In this document: positions 33,401-45,300 of the stretch, piece after piece
Position numbering within the stretch: the stretch's first letter is position 1
Layout of the letters: every line of letters starts with the position of its first letter
DNA from: Paracyclopina nana
Taxonomy: Eukaryota > Arthropoda > Copepoda > Cyclopoida > Cyclopettidae
Reading direction: 5' to 3'
DNA length: 64,000 nt
Assembly: GCA_019096065.1 (NCBI GenBank)
Contig: JAGUCH010000001.1
Coordinates: forward strand, 5,394,001-5,458,000
Notes under the pieces: generated by a model
What the model was told of the DNA's origin: nothing
The model's database searches: none
The model's input: only the letters and a program-made list of their open reading frames with translations
Made by a program: the position numbers and the translations under genes

Positions 33401-36400
33401 CGGTAGCTTATTTGCTGTCTGTCTCCTAGCGCGATCGCAAAAAATCCATGTCACTCATGCAATTAAAGATTACATTGAAATAAATGTTTACAAAGATGCC
33501 CTTCATCATTCAGCAACACAATTAGGTAAGTCAACAAGTTGTTTAACAGGAGTGTTTGTATGCGGGGTTTTTTTTGCACGCAGGATAACTAGAGCTACAA
33601 AGATATACGGTTGTATGCAGAATGTCCCGCTATTTTTGGAGCTCAATTGGACTCTTATAATTTTTAGTTAAGCGTCGAGCATATGCCCAACTATTTGGTA
33701 AATAATAAGCCTTAAAATTAAAATCTTATTTACTCCAAAAATAATGGGACTTCCCGTTTGCGGAATACAAATAAATGGGTGTGCTGGGTGGTGATGCGGT
33801 ACGTGTCTCATCATATACTTACTATCCTCCGGTGATTGGAGGCTCTCACAATGGAGCTTTGTCGATAGATAACCGAGCTACTTCTCGACAAGGCAGTCAT
33901 TGGCTTGGGTCCATGCTGTTGTCAGGGCACGAGAATTAGAATCGGCAGACAAATACAATAGCGATACGCCTTTTTTGGGGGGAGGGTTGGGGAGGGTCGA
34001 TATACAAAGTCCTGCACCACGAAGGCACGCGTCGATATAGAAGGCAGTCGTTGTCTCTTTGAAGACGACCCAATATAGTGAATAAGCACGTCAGAGCCCA
34101 CGAGGACATTGGGTGTAATATGCGATGCATGTGAGAAAAAGTTTTCACTTACCGCGAGTAGAGCTCCCAAAAGGTCCGTGGTCACTGGGTCAGCACTTCG
34201 CTTATGTCTCTCCCTGTCAAGCTCTGGAGTGAAGAGGTCGATGGACGAGTTGACTTGCAAAATGTCAAGGACCTGGAAGAAGAAGTCGTAATGATGTGCA
34301 CAACCTCAAAAGCTGATGAAGCAATAGCAAATGATGGATGCATTTGCATGAGAATGAGAAGAATTTATTTCATTTCGCATACTACCTTGTCGAGAGCTTG
34401 AGCTATATAGAGAGGCGAGCTTTCCCTTGCTGACATCAAAATATGGATCACCTTAGTGATGGGTGCTTCTATGGACATCGTATGAAAGATTTTCGAGGTG
34501 CTCGTGCGTCGAACCATGGAGGTAGCAAATCCTGCGAAAAGGGCTTAAAATCAATACAGCGTGCACAGCTGCCTATCTGCCTCAACAATAGCCAGCGAAA
34601 AGCACTCCGATCTTTGAGCAACGGAAGCCTTCTTTGTGCTTTCACAAAAGTGTCTAATCTACGTCAGTCAATGTCCTTGTTTGCTTAGGACACCCTGTAG
34701 GTAGCATCAATTAGTCACAAGCTAAATCCTGGCACTGGCAATTATTTCCACCATATCCCACCCATCAATTAGATTAAATGGACTGTAATCCATACCCTCG
34801 TGAGCAACAACATTTGGCACGTCTTTGAAAGTAGCCGTTTTGCTGGAGGCCCGGCGCCCGCCGTGATGGTGGCCACTGAGGAGGCCACTGAAGCTGGAGG
34901 CAGGCCCTGATGAAGTGGCTACGACGGTAGCTGAAGTGGTCTGCGTTGTCTCCTCGATCGGGGTGGGATGGGGCGGTCTCCTCACGTACACCAAATTCTC
35001 TGGCAGCCTGCGCACCACTCATTAAAAGCAGCCAGGAAGCTAGCAGATTGTACATACCTCTTTGTCGTAAAGGACACGGGAATGATTTTCGTGTCCAAAA
35101 TGACACTGCCACCAGCTTTCCTCCTGCAGCTCAGCTGGCCCTCCCACACCTTCCCGTGGTCCAGCTTTTGTCTGACAAGGTCCGAGCCTTTGATGGAGGC
35201 CGTAGAGTCGTTTTCGGGGAGGACGGATTCGGTTAGACTGACGGTATTCTGATAGTCCCAGATACATTTCTCAAGCCAGTCCGAGGAAGAGTATCCGAGC
35301 ACTTTTTCGGTGCCCGTGTTTTCGTAGATGACACGGTCCTGGCTATCAGTCACTTGAACCACATCTTGACAGTTGTCGAGGGCGGTCAAGAGGAGGTCGG
35401 CACACTGCAGCCTCAAGCTGGCCTCCACGTCAGTGTGGATGATCATCGCGAGCTCATTCAGCCAGTAGCCTCGGCTGCCACTATCCAAGAGAAGCTGCAA
35501 TAAAAACCAGCGTATTATTATGCTACTCGAGGAGAAAGGCTAATCGTGAGCTAGCTAGCATTAGCCATAGCGCAGTAATTAAATCTTGTCATTGCTAATC
35601 ATGGCAACGCGCCGGAGGAGCGGCGAAAAGAGCCTCTTCTGGAAGAAGCCCAATATAGAGACGTCTCGCGTGGTAGTATAGCATTTCTCTCGTATATCTT
35701 GCGTAATGGATCTTTCAATATCATGGAAGATCGGGAAAAAAGTAATATGAGACGAGCTTGCGCGCGCGCGCTCCCCTCATGCAACGAGTCACCAAAAATG
35801 CTTCCTCTTCTTTGGCTAATGATATACATTCAATCTCCAGCTTTCTGATGCGATAGCAGCATGTGTTCAGATGCTAGCCATAGTCTTAGCCCTGAATGCG
35901 TGCGACGGCGATCATGACGACAAGGCGCGGCTGGTGTTCGTATGAAATGGGCCGCAGCAGCGGAGGAAAAGATGAAAAATGTCGCTCTCAAGACGAGCCA
36001 GAGACAACTTTTGCCAACAACTTCTTCCTTTATCTGCAGCAGCTCCTAGTCCCCAAAGTGATTCTACTTACCCTGTTGAAACCGGCTTGCAGGTACGTCT
36101 CCACAACCAGCTCTTCACGCTCCATCACGCTGCAAAAGTAGACTCGAGTAGTTGAGGAAAAGTTGCTGCTAACGCTGTTACCTTTTCTTGAGGATACCTA
36201 TGAGTACGACATGGTCACCGTGCACGCCATGCCTGACGGACCTGAAGAGCGAGATTAATTTAGAGCCCTCCAACACTTATGCGAGATCTCACCTGGCCAC
36301 CGTCTCCACGTCCAATTGCTTGTTGGCTCGACAGTCGAGGATGATGAGATGCGGAGGATGGCCTTCGCGGTTGGCACTGGTCCAACTGCTGAGGAGGGCT

Positions 36401-37582
36401 TCTGACGACAGATACGTGGGCGGGGGCGTCACCTCCACGCCCAGCCGGTCGCACGCCCACCGTATGGCCGTGTAGGCGTGCGAGAGCTTGGCGAAGCCGA
36501 GCATGCATTTCAGCTTCTGAGGCCGTCTCATGCGCAGCTGGTGCTCGGGGTGGTGAGGCGCCGTCCTCAGGCCCACGAAGGAGGAGACGCGGCAGCCGTA
36601 TGTGGCCTGTCAAAAGAGTGTAGCATGAGTCATCTTATCAGATCTGGTGGCTATATCCCAATTTGGTCTTGCCATTGTTCCATTGCAGGCACGAAAGTCT
36701 TGGACGTGCTCAATTGCTTGATCTATCACCAAGTGCGAGCAAGAAGCTAGCTAGGGGCTTAATTGCTACTGAGGGGCCAGGGCCTCTGCCGAGAAGATGT
36801 GTTCAATTGTATTCATCATAGGTGCATTAATAATGTATGAAATTCGAGGAGCTAACTGCTCTACATTCGCCATATATATATACCTAATAGTAGCAGCAAG
36901 AAACGCGAGCTACATCATAACGTTGATCTATCTATCACGATGATCTGCTGCTGCTGCTGCTGTTATCGACGGAAAAAAGTAGACTACACTCTGCGCTAGG
37001 TGACGTGTCTCCTCGCCTTGATCATCGAGCGAGCGTTTTGACAAAATTGAAAATCGACGGATTATTAAGATTAGGGGGCGCCAATTTAAGCCGAAGCAAA
37101 TAGAGCATTTTTAAAAGACTCGTTCGCTTCGTACGTACGAGGGGGGCAGAGAAGCTAGGTGGAGAAATCTTCTAAGTAACCTTTGAAGAAGAAGCAGCTA
37201 CGAAATTAATGGCCTTTCCTCTCTCCATGCAAGAAGCTATTATTATGTTGCGGGTATCAACGCTAGCTAAATGATGAGACTGTAGAATGGTGCCTACCGT
37301 GGTGGCCTTGGACGCGTTGTTGATCATGGCCGCCTGCTCGTTGTCTGCGGACTCGGTGGCTTTGCCTCGGTTGCTGAAGTCTGGCAGGTGGGACGAGGAG
37401 GCCCAAATGCGGCCACCGGCGGTGGCCTCGTGGCCAGGCCTGGCTCCGCCGCCGCCACTGGTGCTAGCGCTGCTGCTAGTGCGCGAGCCTGCGGAGGAAG
37501 AAGGTGGATGATGAAGAGGCCGATGCAGCAGGCAAGGCTGGCAGCAAATCAACTCACCCCCACATGGAATGACATTGCCCAT
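30450..37582 (-). CDS. Pde8: High-affinity cAMP-specific 3',5'-cyclic phosphodiesterase, PDE8 type
   Basis: Fourteen exons join in frame to about 931 aa: 37558-37582, 37298-37488, 36293-36606, 36182-36241, 36072-36129, 35058-35494, 34796-35007, 34386-34531, 34153-34272, 31767-32014, 31089-31620, 30833-31024, 30642-30771 and 30450-30580. The N-terminus MGNVIPCG suits myristoylation at Gly2 and palmitoylation at Cys7. A receiver-like domain (about 73-200, with [14 protein letters not shown]) precedes a PAS domain (about 230-365). The linker has the PDE8-type [11 protein letters not shown]. The catalytic domain carries [11 protein letters not shown] (about 648), HDVDHPG (about 687), and [14 protein letters not shown]8 lowers cAMP signalling and resists common inhibitors. 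Residues are intact. The gene ends AATKE then stop. Confidence 0.94.
32708..32779 (-). ncRNA. tRNA-like sequence (tRNA pseudogene or SINE head)
   Basis: On the minus strand, an A-box (TAGCGCAGTCAGTTGAG), an anticodon arm with loop TTCCTAA (anticodon CCT, Arg) and a perfect B-box-like GGTTCGATCCC stand in the right order and spacing. The acceptor stem does not pair (GTAATGG against ACATGGG) and the anticodon and D stems have mismatches. It is therefore more likely a tRNA-derived SINE head or pseudogene than a working tRNA. It sits antisense-neutral in a PDE8 intron. Confidence 0.55.
33624..33750. mobile_element. Short foldback MITE in PDE8 intron
   Basis: The ends are inverted copies: GTCCCGCTATTTTTGGAG at the left and the complement of GTCCCATTATTTTTGGAG at the right, 16 of 18 bases. 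The match continues weakly into AT-rich arms. The element of about 127 bp is a near-complete hairpin. Confidence 0.6.
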
Positions 37583-38682
37583 GGTCTACGTCCTTGTCAT
37601 GGTGGTGGCCAATGGTGTGGTGCCGGTGGTCCAACAAGTCGTCAGCAGGTGACTACTACCTTCATCGTGTGTCTATTTGCAGTCGAAGGCCAACATCAAC
37701 TGTATCCTCTGTGGAAATGCCCGTGGGCACGTTAAACTGGTTTCTTTGAGCTTGCAGCTCCTCGCAGCTTTGCTGCACGGCATTTTGACGCTGCTCGCCA
37801 TCTCTCCTTCAAGCTAGAGCTTCTCCTAAGACGACGACGACGACGACGTCGACGCCGGACGGGTAGCACAAGAAATTGTGCTCAACATCGCCGTCGACAA
37901 CTTTTCTAAGGCCCTTGCACTCTCCTACTGACTCGCTCGGCGATCGCCAAGGTTGACGTCACAAGGCCAGAAAGCAGCTGGCAAGCAAGCTGGCCAACAG
38001 CCGAGGCCGCATGCAGCGTAGACAGAGGCGTGCAGCGGCCCAGGCAGCCAACATCTACCTTGCTACATATATCTTCTCTTATTGAGGCAGCGCAACAAAA
38101 ATATGAGCGAAGCTCCTTACTTACAGGCTTTCCATACGGTGGCGGCAGCGGAGGAGGAGGAGGCTTTTTATCCCTTGTTTTTATATTTCGTCTTCCTAGT
38201 ATTATTCCTTCTTCGATTTTAGTAGTAGTACATAGCAGTAGTAGCCTCATCATAATTTTGTTCTGCGTGAAATCAAAATGTGAAAAAAGGTTTTTCCTTA
38301 CAAAATATCTTACGAGGCGGGCATCATCAGTATATCGGAGGAGAAAAATTCGATTGATTACTACAATATTGCGGCGACTCGATTGAAGTCAAATTACTCC
38401 TCCAGGGGAATGAAAAAATCCATTCCGGTGGTAGCTGTTCAAAAAATTGGGCGACTTCAAATTAAAACTACGCCACAGTTCAAAGGGGAATCGCACAGTA
38501 TTTACGCTCAAACATATCAGAAGTAGCACATGGAGATGATATTGTAATATTGTGTAGTAAATCGAAGCAATTATACATGGTAGTCGTAATTAGTGTGTGT
38601 GTGTATGTGTGTGGTTTTAGATGTCCTTTCCGTTCGGCTCTCTCTTTTTCTCATTCTTCTGGTACATCATCTTTCTTTGGAT
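37583..38682. other. PDE8 upstream region and lingerer 3' UTR
   Basis: About 1.1 kb between the PDE8 ATG and the lingerer stop, both on the minus strand, so lingerer transcription runs toward PDE8. It includes a GAC/GTC trinucleotide run near 37833-37853 and a GGAGGAGGAGG stretch near 38150. No coding exon is recognised. It must hold the PDE8 promoter. Confidence 0.45.
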
Positions 38683-41600
38683 TTACCAACCTTGGCTGGT
38701 CAAGGTGTTGCCCCAATACTGGTGGCCTGCAGAGGGAGTGAGAAAAAGTTAGTATTTGGTATGCGCGTTTACGGGAGGAAAAGTAATCGCATGCATATTG
38801 GTACATCACCTTTACCTGAGCCGGAACCAGCTGAGCCCCCAGTCGACTTGGATTGGCCGTTGGCAGAGTAACTGGCACTGAATTCCTTGTTGCCTTGCTG
38901 ACCCAGTGCGTCATATCCAGATCCATAGCTAAAAGTGAAAAGAGCAGCGTCAGCAAAAACTCAACAATGATTCCTCCAGCATCTTACTTTGTGCCATAAG
39001 ACTTCTGGAATTGAGAAGTTCCAGTTGCGCCTGCTCCCGGAACAGTCATCGCCGTGGCTTGGTACATGTGACCTTGAGTGGCTGTTGCTGCTCCATAAGC
39101 GGCAGGCTGAAGTCCCATGCTTCCGAAGTAATACGCATACCCAGGAGGTACCTGTTGCGCAGCATACGCACTGGAGGCTGCCAAATTAAAAGCCGTCTGT
39201 TGTTGTTGCTGCTGCTGCTGCTGCTGTTGCACATGTTGACCAGCGGTGTTGTTGGCTGATGAGGTGTTAGGTCCAGGACTGGAGGTCGAGTCGTTTGTAG
39301 ATGCTGCTGCTGAGGATCCTGAGCCGAATCCAGACGATCCGGATGAGGAGCCAATGGCAGCCGATGACGATCCAGTTGAGCTAACAGTACTAGCAATGTT
39401 GGCTAGGGAGCTCAGATTATTGCTCCCATCTCGGCTGTTGGCAGCAACTCCAAGAGACGTGGCAGCAAACTGATTATTGGGGTCATAATAACCAGCAGTA
39501 GGCTGAAATAGACAATGACGTCAATGCAAAAACTAACGATATCCAGAGGGAAAAGGCATGCTTTTCACAGCTGATAACTAGTACAAAGGATGAAATATGC
39601 AAGCAAACTTAGCGGATAAAATGTTTTTCATGCCGAGAAAAAAGCAACGAAAACATAAAAGGGGGAAAAACTCAGCTAGAAATGAGGACAGTAAACTTTG
39701 CTTGCATACCACCTTGATTGCCGTAGCCGCTTGCTGGACGGTTGGGGCCGAACCTACCAAGGTATGTAACGCCGAGGCTGAGGCTCTTTGGATAGCCGCC
39801 AAATCTTCAAGACCGGCGTTGCCGTAGCCATACATAGCGGCAGGTTGCTGGAGTCCATAAAATGCGGGCGCAAGGCCGGCTGCCATATACTGAGAGGGGT
39901 GCAGCATAGAGGGCAGTTGGTTGGGCCCCATGCCGGCAATATTCACCTTATCTGGAAGGAAACACGAGGTAAGATCGATTTCGCCAGGCGGCTATTAGAT
40001 GATGACATACTTGCAGTAGTAGCAGATACTTTGCCCGAGAGCGCGTTCGTGGTGCTGGTGCTAGCCAGGCCCAGAACGGCAGCCGCCGGGTTCTGCAGCT
40101 GTCCTTGCTGGGAGTCATACTTGTCATATTGGCCACCCTTGTTGTAGGAGGAGCCTCCTTGTTGGTGTGACGAGTAGCTGTTGGAGCTAGGATACTGATA
40201 CTGCTGCTGCTGCTGCTGCTGTTGTTGCTGGTAGTTATTGTAGCCCTTGAAGTTGTTGTAGTTGCTGTAGAGGTCTGCTTGTTTACCATACGAGTTGGAG
40301 CCACTGCCAGGCGCCGCATGAGGCATGGGGGGACCCTGCTGGCCTGACATGGGCTTGCTACTGAAGGAATCCTGATTCTGCAGCTGCTGTTGCTGCATCG
40401 GCTGGTTGTTGGAGGCATTGGCCAGTGAAGCCCCTGAGTTGAGCTTACCTCCGCTCGAAAGAGCGTTGGACAGACTTTTGTTCACTTCTTTGGCTGAAGG
40501 GGGCGCGAAGCCATCGCTGCCCGTGACCACGGGCTTTGCGGCGTTGGTGGCAGTCTTGTCCTCACTACTTCCAAACTCGAAGCCTGCACCGCTGATGACA
40601 TCGGCTCCTGTCGCTGAGGAGCTGCTTCCGCCACCGAATTGCAGGTCCAGCCCGCCAAACTGAACATCTAGTCGCCCTAGTGAATCCCCAGGCATCTCAA
40701 CCGCTGGAATCTTGGACGAGGAGGAGTTGGTCTGAGGTGGCATCCTGGCTGAAGTTCGGCTTCCCACTGCCTGACCAGAAATCTGCTGAGGCTGCTTTGG
40801 AGGCTGCTGCTGACCACCTGGTCGCTGCTGCTGCTGCTGACTTGACTGATTCTGGCCTCCCTTGTTGATACTGGTAAAGGCTGATGCCTGGGCGTACGAG
40901 TAGGGCGAGCTGTCCTTGTTGGCAGACGACGAAGTTGAGATGCCCACCACGGCCTTGAGCGTGTCACTGGCCTGCTGCTGATTGAACTGCGACACAGGCG
41001 CGGCCGACGCGCCCACTGAGGATTGGGTGGTTGGTTTCTGGAGCAACGTCGACAAGTCGATTGACTGAGAAAAGGACCCACTGGGCCCGTTGGAGGTCAG
41101 GCTGGCAGAAAAGCTGCGTTGACTGTTGTTCGAGCCAACTGGAGCAGGCTGTTGCTGCTGGCCCTGAGGCTTTTGCTTGCCGCCCTGCTGAGAGGATGTG
41201 AACACCTTGGTGTCCGCCAGAGATCCGGTGTACTCTTCATTGTCCCAGTCATCGGCCTGGGGGAAGTCATCGCCCCAGTTGCCGGCGTTGTCAAAAGCAT
41301 CTTTGCTGCCGTGGCCGCCTCTGGGCCCACCACGTCGGGGTCGATTGCTTGCAGAGCCTCCACCACCACCGCTACCTCCGGCGTCTGCTCTCTCTCCGCC
41401 CTGCTGATCACCCGGATTGTTCCACGTGTCAATGCTGCCCTGGAAGCCGCCAGCGCCCTCGCCCCTGCCGGGCCCCTCTTTGGGCATTCCATTGGTGGCT
41501 CCCCCGCTGGCTCCTGGCTGTTGCCGGCCCGAGAAGCCTCTTCCAGCGCCGCCTCCACGGCCACCCCTTCTGGGTGGTAGGTCTCCGCGGCGTGGTCCTC

Positions 41601-42346
41601 CACTGCCGCGGCCGCCAGAAGGTACAACCTGTTCGCCACCGTTTTCGGCATGATCACGGCCCTTGTTGTTTCCGCCGCCACGGCGCATGCGAGGGGGTCC
41701 CCTGCCCCGTGACTTTTCTCTAGTGGCCTCATGGAAGCCGTCGTTGTCGTTGTCCCAGTCGTCTTTGTCGTCGCCGGGCGCCTTTTTGGACTTTTTCTTC
41801 TTCCCAGTCTCCTCCCAAGCGGACAGATGGTCTCCGTCCTCGAGAAGGAGCTCCACTGCCCTGCTCTCGTCCCAGCCGGCATCGAACAGAGCGGTGGCGA
41901 CCTCGTCCTCGGGTTTGCCAGTCACGTCCATCACCTGCTGGATCTTCTTCCGCTGGTGCGGGTCGTCTGACGGGTCGATGATTTTGGCAATCATTAACTG
42001 CTCAGTGGTGGGCTGAACCTTTGCATGTGGCTTCTCGTTCACGTGGTTCGTCTGGATGGGAGCGGTGGTCTCCTCGTGAAAGTCTGCCTTGAGGTCGTCA
42101 TGGTTGAGCTGAAAAATGAAATTGGTAACGGGCAAGCAATCATGGGTGGTGAATTTAGCTTACGATGGCACTCTTGTGCTTCTCCTTGTTCCGATTGCGA
42201 CTTTTGACTGTCATCTGTTTGTCTGCCTCCAAGTCAGAGACTGGTGCTGACGGTGGTTTTCTACTGTTGTTGGGACCATTTGCAGTAGTGGCGTTGGCTG
42301 TTGCCACAGACTGCGGCTGGCCTTTTCCCCGTTGACCCTTGGCCAT
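38683..42346 (-). CDS. lig: Lingerer / UBAP2-type protein (UBA domain, RGG and Q/S-rich RNA-binding scaffold)
   Basis: Exons 42164-42346, 40011-42108, about 39710-39951, 38988-39502, 38816-38928 and 38683-38726 join in frame to about 1064 aa. The donor of exon 3 could be 39713 instead, one codon less. A basic Asn/Lys-rich start is followed by a UBA domain at about residues 95-150 (TGKPEDEVATALFDAGWDES). An Arg-Gly-Gly-rich region (RGRGPPRMRRGGG) spans about 175-290. Then comes a long Gln/Ser/Gly-rich disordered region with a UBAP2-type core near DVQFGGLDLQFGG, and a polyGln run. The last exon ends TLTSQGW. Lingerer proteins bind RNA granule partners (FMR1, Caprin, Rasputin in Drosophila) and restrict growth. 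Function is from the family. Confidence 0.92.
39203..39229 (-). repeat. Polyglutamine-coding CAG/CAA repeat in lingerer
   Basis: A run of about ten Gln codons, mostly CAG on the coding strand, in exon 4. A second run of similar length is at about 40203-40230 in the large exon. Such runs vary in length between individuals and may matter for granule behaviour. Confidence 0.7.
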
Positions 42347-45300
42347 GTTGTTTGAAGCCTTCGATTGAGATTATCGCGCCGAAGGAAAGGACTGGAACCG
42401 GGCACTCTGATCCCCGTTTCTCGTTGTCAATGTACACACTATTTACAACAACACACGTAGCAATAGTATATCTGGAAAAGATGAAAAACAGTGACTCAGA
42501 AATCCAGTCCCATTGTGACGCAACACTAACGACGCACTAACAAAGGTGGCGTTATTGGCAGAAAAGTCTTGGAAAAAAGCCACAAAGAGCAAAAATTAAA
42601 GGCTAGCTGAGAATTTACTAGGCCTTAGGCCCGAACAGGGTGGATTATTTCAGCCCTTGCAAGTACAAAAAGCGCGTTTTTCGAGTGGCGGGAGATTCAC
42701 TAGCCGAGGCGACGACGCCATTTTTGGCTGGCAGGCTTGGCCAAATCAGCCGGCCTCGCTACAACAAACACTGAGACTTTGGCCGCAATCTGCGCTGCCT
42801 GTGGCCATTTTCTCCGCGCTAGAATACCCTCTGAGGCTCCAAGAGGCGGAAACCCACTCGAAAACGGACGCGAGAAGGCCACACCCTCGATAATGGAGGA
42901 AAAAGGCCGGCTCCAAAAAATGTAAGTCTCACCTGGAAAATGCGCTCACAAAGCAATGTAAGCTCAGCTGCGACGTCACGTGACCAACTGACCCGGCTCG
43001 ATTCCCTCAAGTTCAGGGGCGACGCGAATATGACGTTTCCGGTTAGGGAAAAATCCGAATTGCCCGCAATTTTCAAGTTTGCCGAAATAGGCTATTTTTT
43101 CGCGGAATTATGCATATCTGTTTTGGCATCGTGAATTTGGCGTGTAAGCTGCCGGCGCGAACGATTTTTCTGGTCGACTAACGCGGCGGCTTCTTGAATA
43201 AAAAAGCACGGGAAAAAGAGGGCGTTGAGGTCGTAGCCTGTTTTCGGTACAGAACGCCACCTAGCGCCTGATTAATGCAAGTTACTAATTAATGCCAAAC
43301 TTGAATCAAGGCCTAACTAGTGTGCCATTTCAATGATATTCCTCAATGCGAGTGGAAAGCTTGGAACGAACTACGAAGTCGCATGCATCGGATGTTATCT
43401 CACTCAACCTCACAGCCGCGGTAGCTTTTGGCACCACGTCCGGAGGTTATTGAAATTCTCAGAAGCCCATTTTGTTCCAATGGGTTCATGCGCAGCATGC
43501 CTGCCCACTTTTTGCCAAAAAGCCCTTTATGAATGCCTTAGTGCATGACCACCCGGATGATGAATCCAGCTAGATAATGAAACAATCTTTCACTGCGTCG
43601 ATTGATGATGGAGTCTGTGTGTGGTCGATGAGATTTCCTCTGAAGTGTATCAAATTCAATCTCGTAGCTTTTTCGGCTAATAGGTAGGCCTCGGGACATT
43701 TCTCTCCGTTTTTCATCGTCGCTGGCTCGTATTGATTAACTAGTCACATCTCAATTGTTTAATTCGAACGTGCGCGGGCGAGAGCGTCGCCATAAATCAG
43801 GAGGATCGTGACACTATCGGTCTCGGAAATTTATGGCCCCAATGTCTGAGAAAAAATTGAGAGCTCTCTCTGCGAGCATTATTATTGTAGCAGCATTGGT
43901 TCGCGATGAAGGTCTCGGCTCTGGAACGTGCCTAGGCTGTGATTTTGATGCCCCCTCAGCGATGGACGCGAGCTGGAGGAGGCGCAATACCACGTAGTAC
44001 TCGATGATCATAGTGGTTGGTTTTTGGCCCAAAACATCCTACCATCATCTCCACGGCGAAATGGCTCAATTTTTTCTCCACTCTCGTGCACGCGTTCCAT
44101 ATCATTGCCATGCTGGCCGCGCGCGTGCATGATTTAGGCAATTTTTTCCAAATTAATGGTGGAAAATAATAATTGGGGCGGCCAGAGATCAAGGCCAACG
44201 GCAATTGCTTACAGTAAAATAGCTCCGATCTTTTTTGCCCCATAGCATCCTTTTGCGAGCATACTACGTACGTGGGACACGCTCTCACGTCGTTCTCCTT
44301 TGCAGCCACTTGTCACAATAGAAGCTAGCATCTTCATGGGATACGTGGACAAGACGGAAATTCTATTAGCCCTATACGCTGCTATGAAAAGTAGCTCTTT
44401 GTATGCGTGACGAGCCGTCGCGTTTTTTTACTCGCCTCCTTTCCTAGATTACCTTTTGTGCGGCTATCCTCGCAACATGTGTAGCTGATGGCACCGCCAT
44501 CGCTGCTTCATATCACAAAGCGTAACATGTCATCATGAGGAGCGAGCTGCCAAGGCAAATTCCACATGTATGCAATTCGGGCCAATTTGGGCCAGCTCTG
44601 CAGTTTGCCTCCTCTCGCCGCGCGGTCATTATCTCATTAGCGAAAGTGCATTCCGAAAGTTTACCAAAAGGCCCAATCATAAATCATCCAGATTTAGCAT
44701 TGACAGTGCCAAACTGGTATATGGGCTCATACAGATCAACGCGATAATGGCGAAAACCAAATTTGCAATCGGTCATCCGTCTTCCAGCACTGACTAGCTT
44801 GACTGAGGCTTCAAGAAGGAACATCGTTTCTCTCGCAACAAGTCATGCATTAACCCGGCAATCATGCGACTCACGACCAGCAGCGATGCTTAATGCGATG
44901 ATATGGCTGGAGGTAGCGTTAAAGTAGTCCCCCAATGGATGGACACGTAATTTCTATACAGGGACACCTCGCGGCCCGAGGGCTTCAAATACGAGCCTGT
45001 CTGTGTGTGAGTGTGGATACTACATACAGATATGGTATGCGCGCATGGGCACCTCACTCAATAACGGTGGTGGAAAAGTCACCATAATAGCTGCGAGCCC
45101 CAGCCGAGAGGCAAAAGAGAGACAGACTATAAAAAGGTCTTATTTTCTTATGCCAACACAAGCACTGAGGTTAATCACGACCGGGAAAAGGCTTAATGAT
45201 GGCCCCCAGCGCTAGTTTCTTGCCGCTTTAATTGGACGCTTTAATGATCTTCAAAGTTGATGCATATCGCTGATTATGATCTCTGCTTTTTTAACAAGTT

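Larger units (their letters stand above)
32015..34152. other. Large PDE8 intron with mobile-element remnants
   Basis: A 2.1-kb AT-rich intron between the exon ending GALLA and the exon beginning [10 protein letters not shown]. It carries a tRNA-like sequence and a short foldback element. No coding exon is recognised; the reading phase is already closed without one. Confidence 0.6.

Noticed and set aside
41097..41882. 261-codon minus-strand frame overlapping lingerer
   Set aside because: It is a shadow frame of the GC-rich RGG-coding part of the lingerer exon, which reads correctly in another frame.
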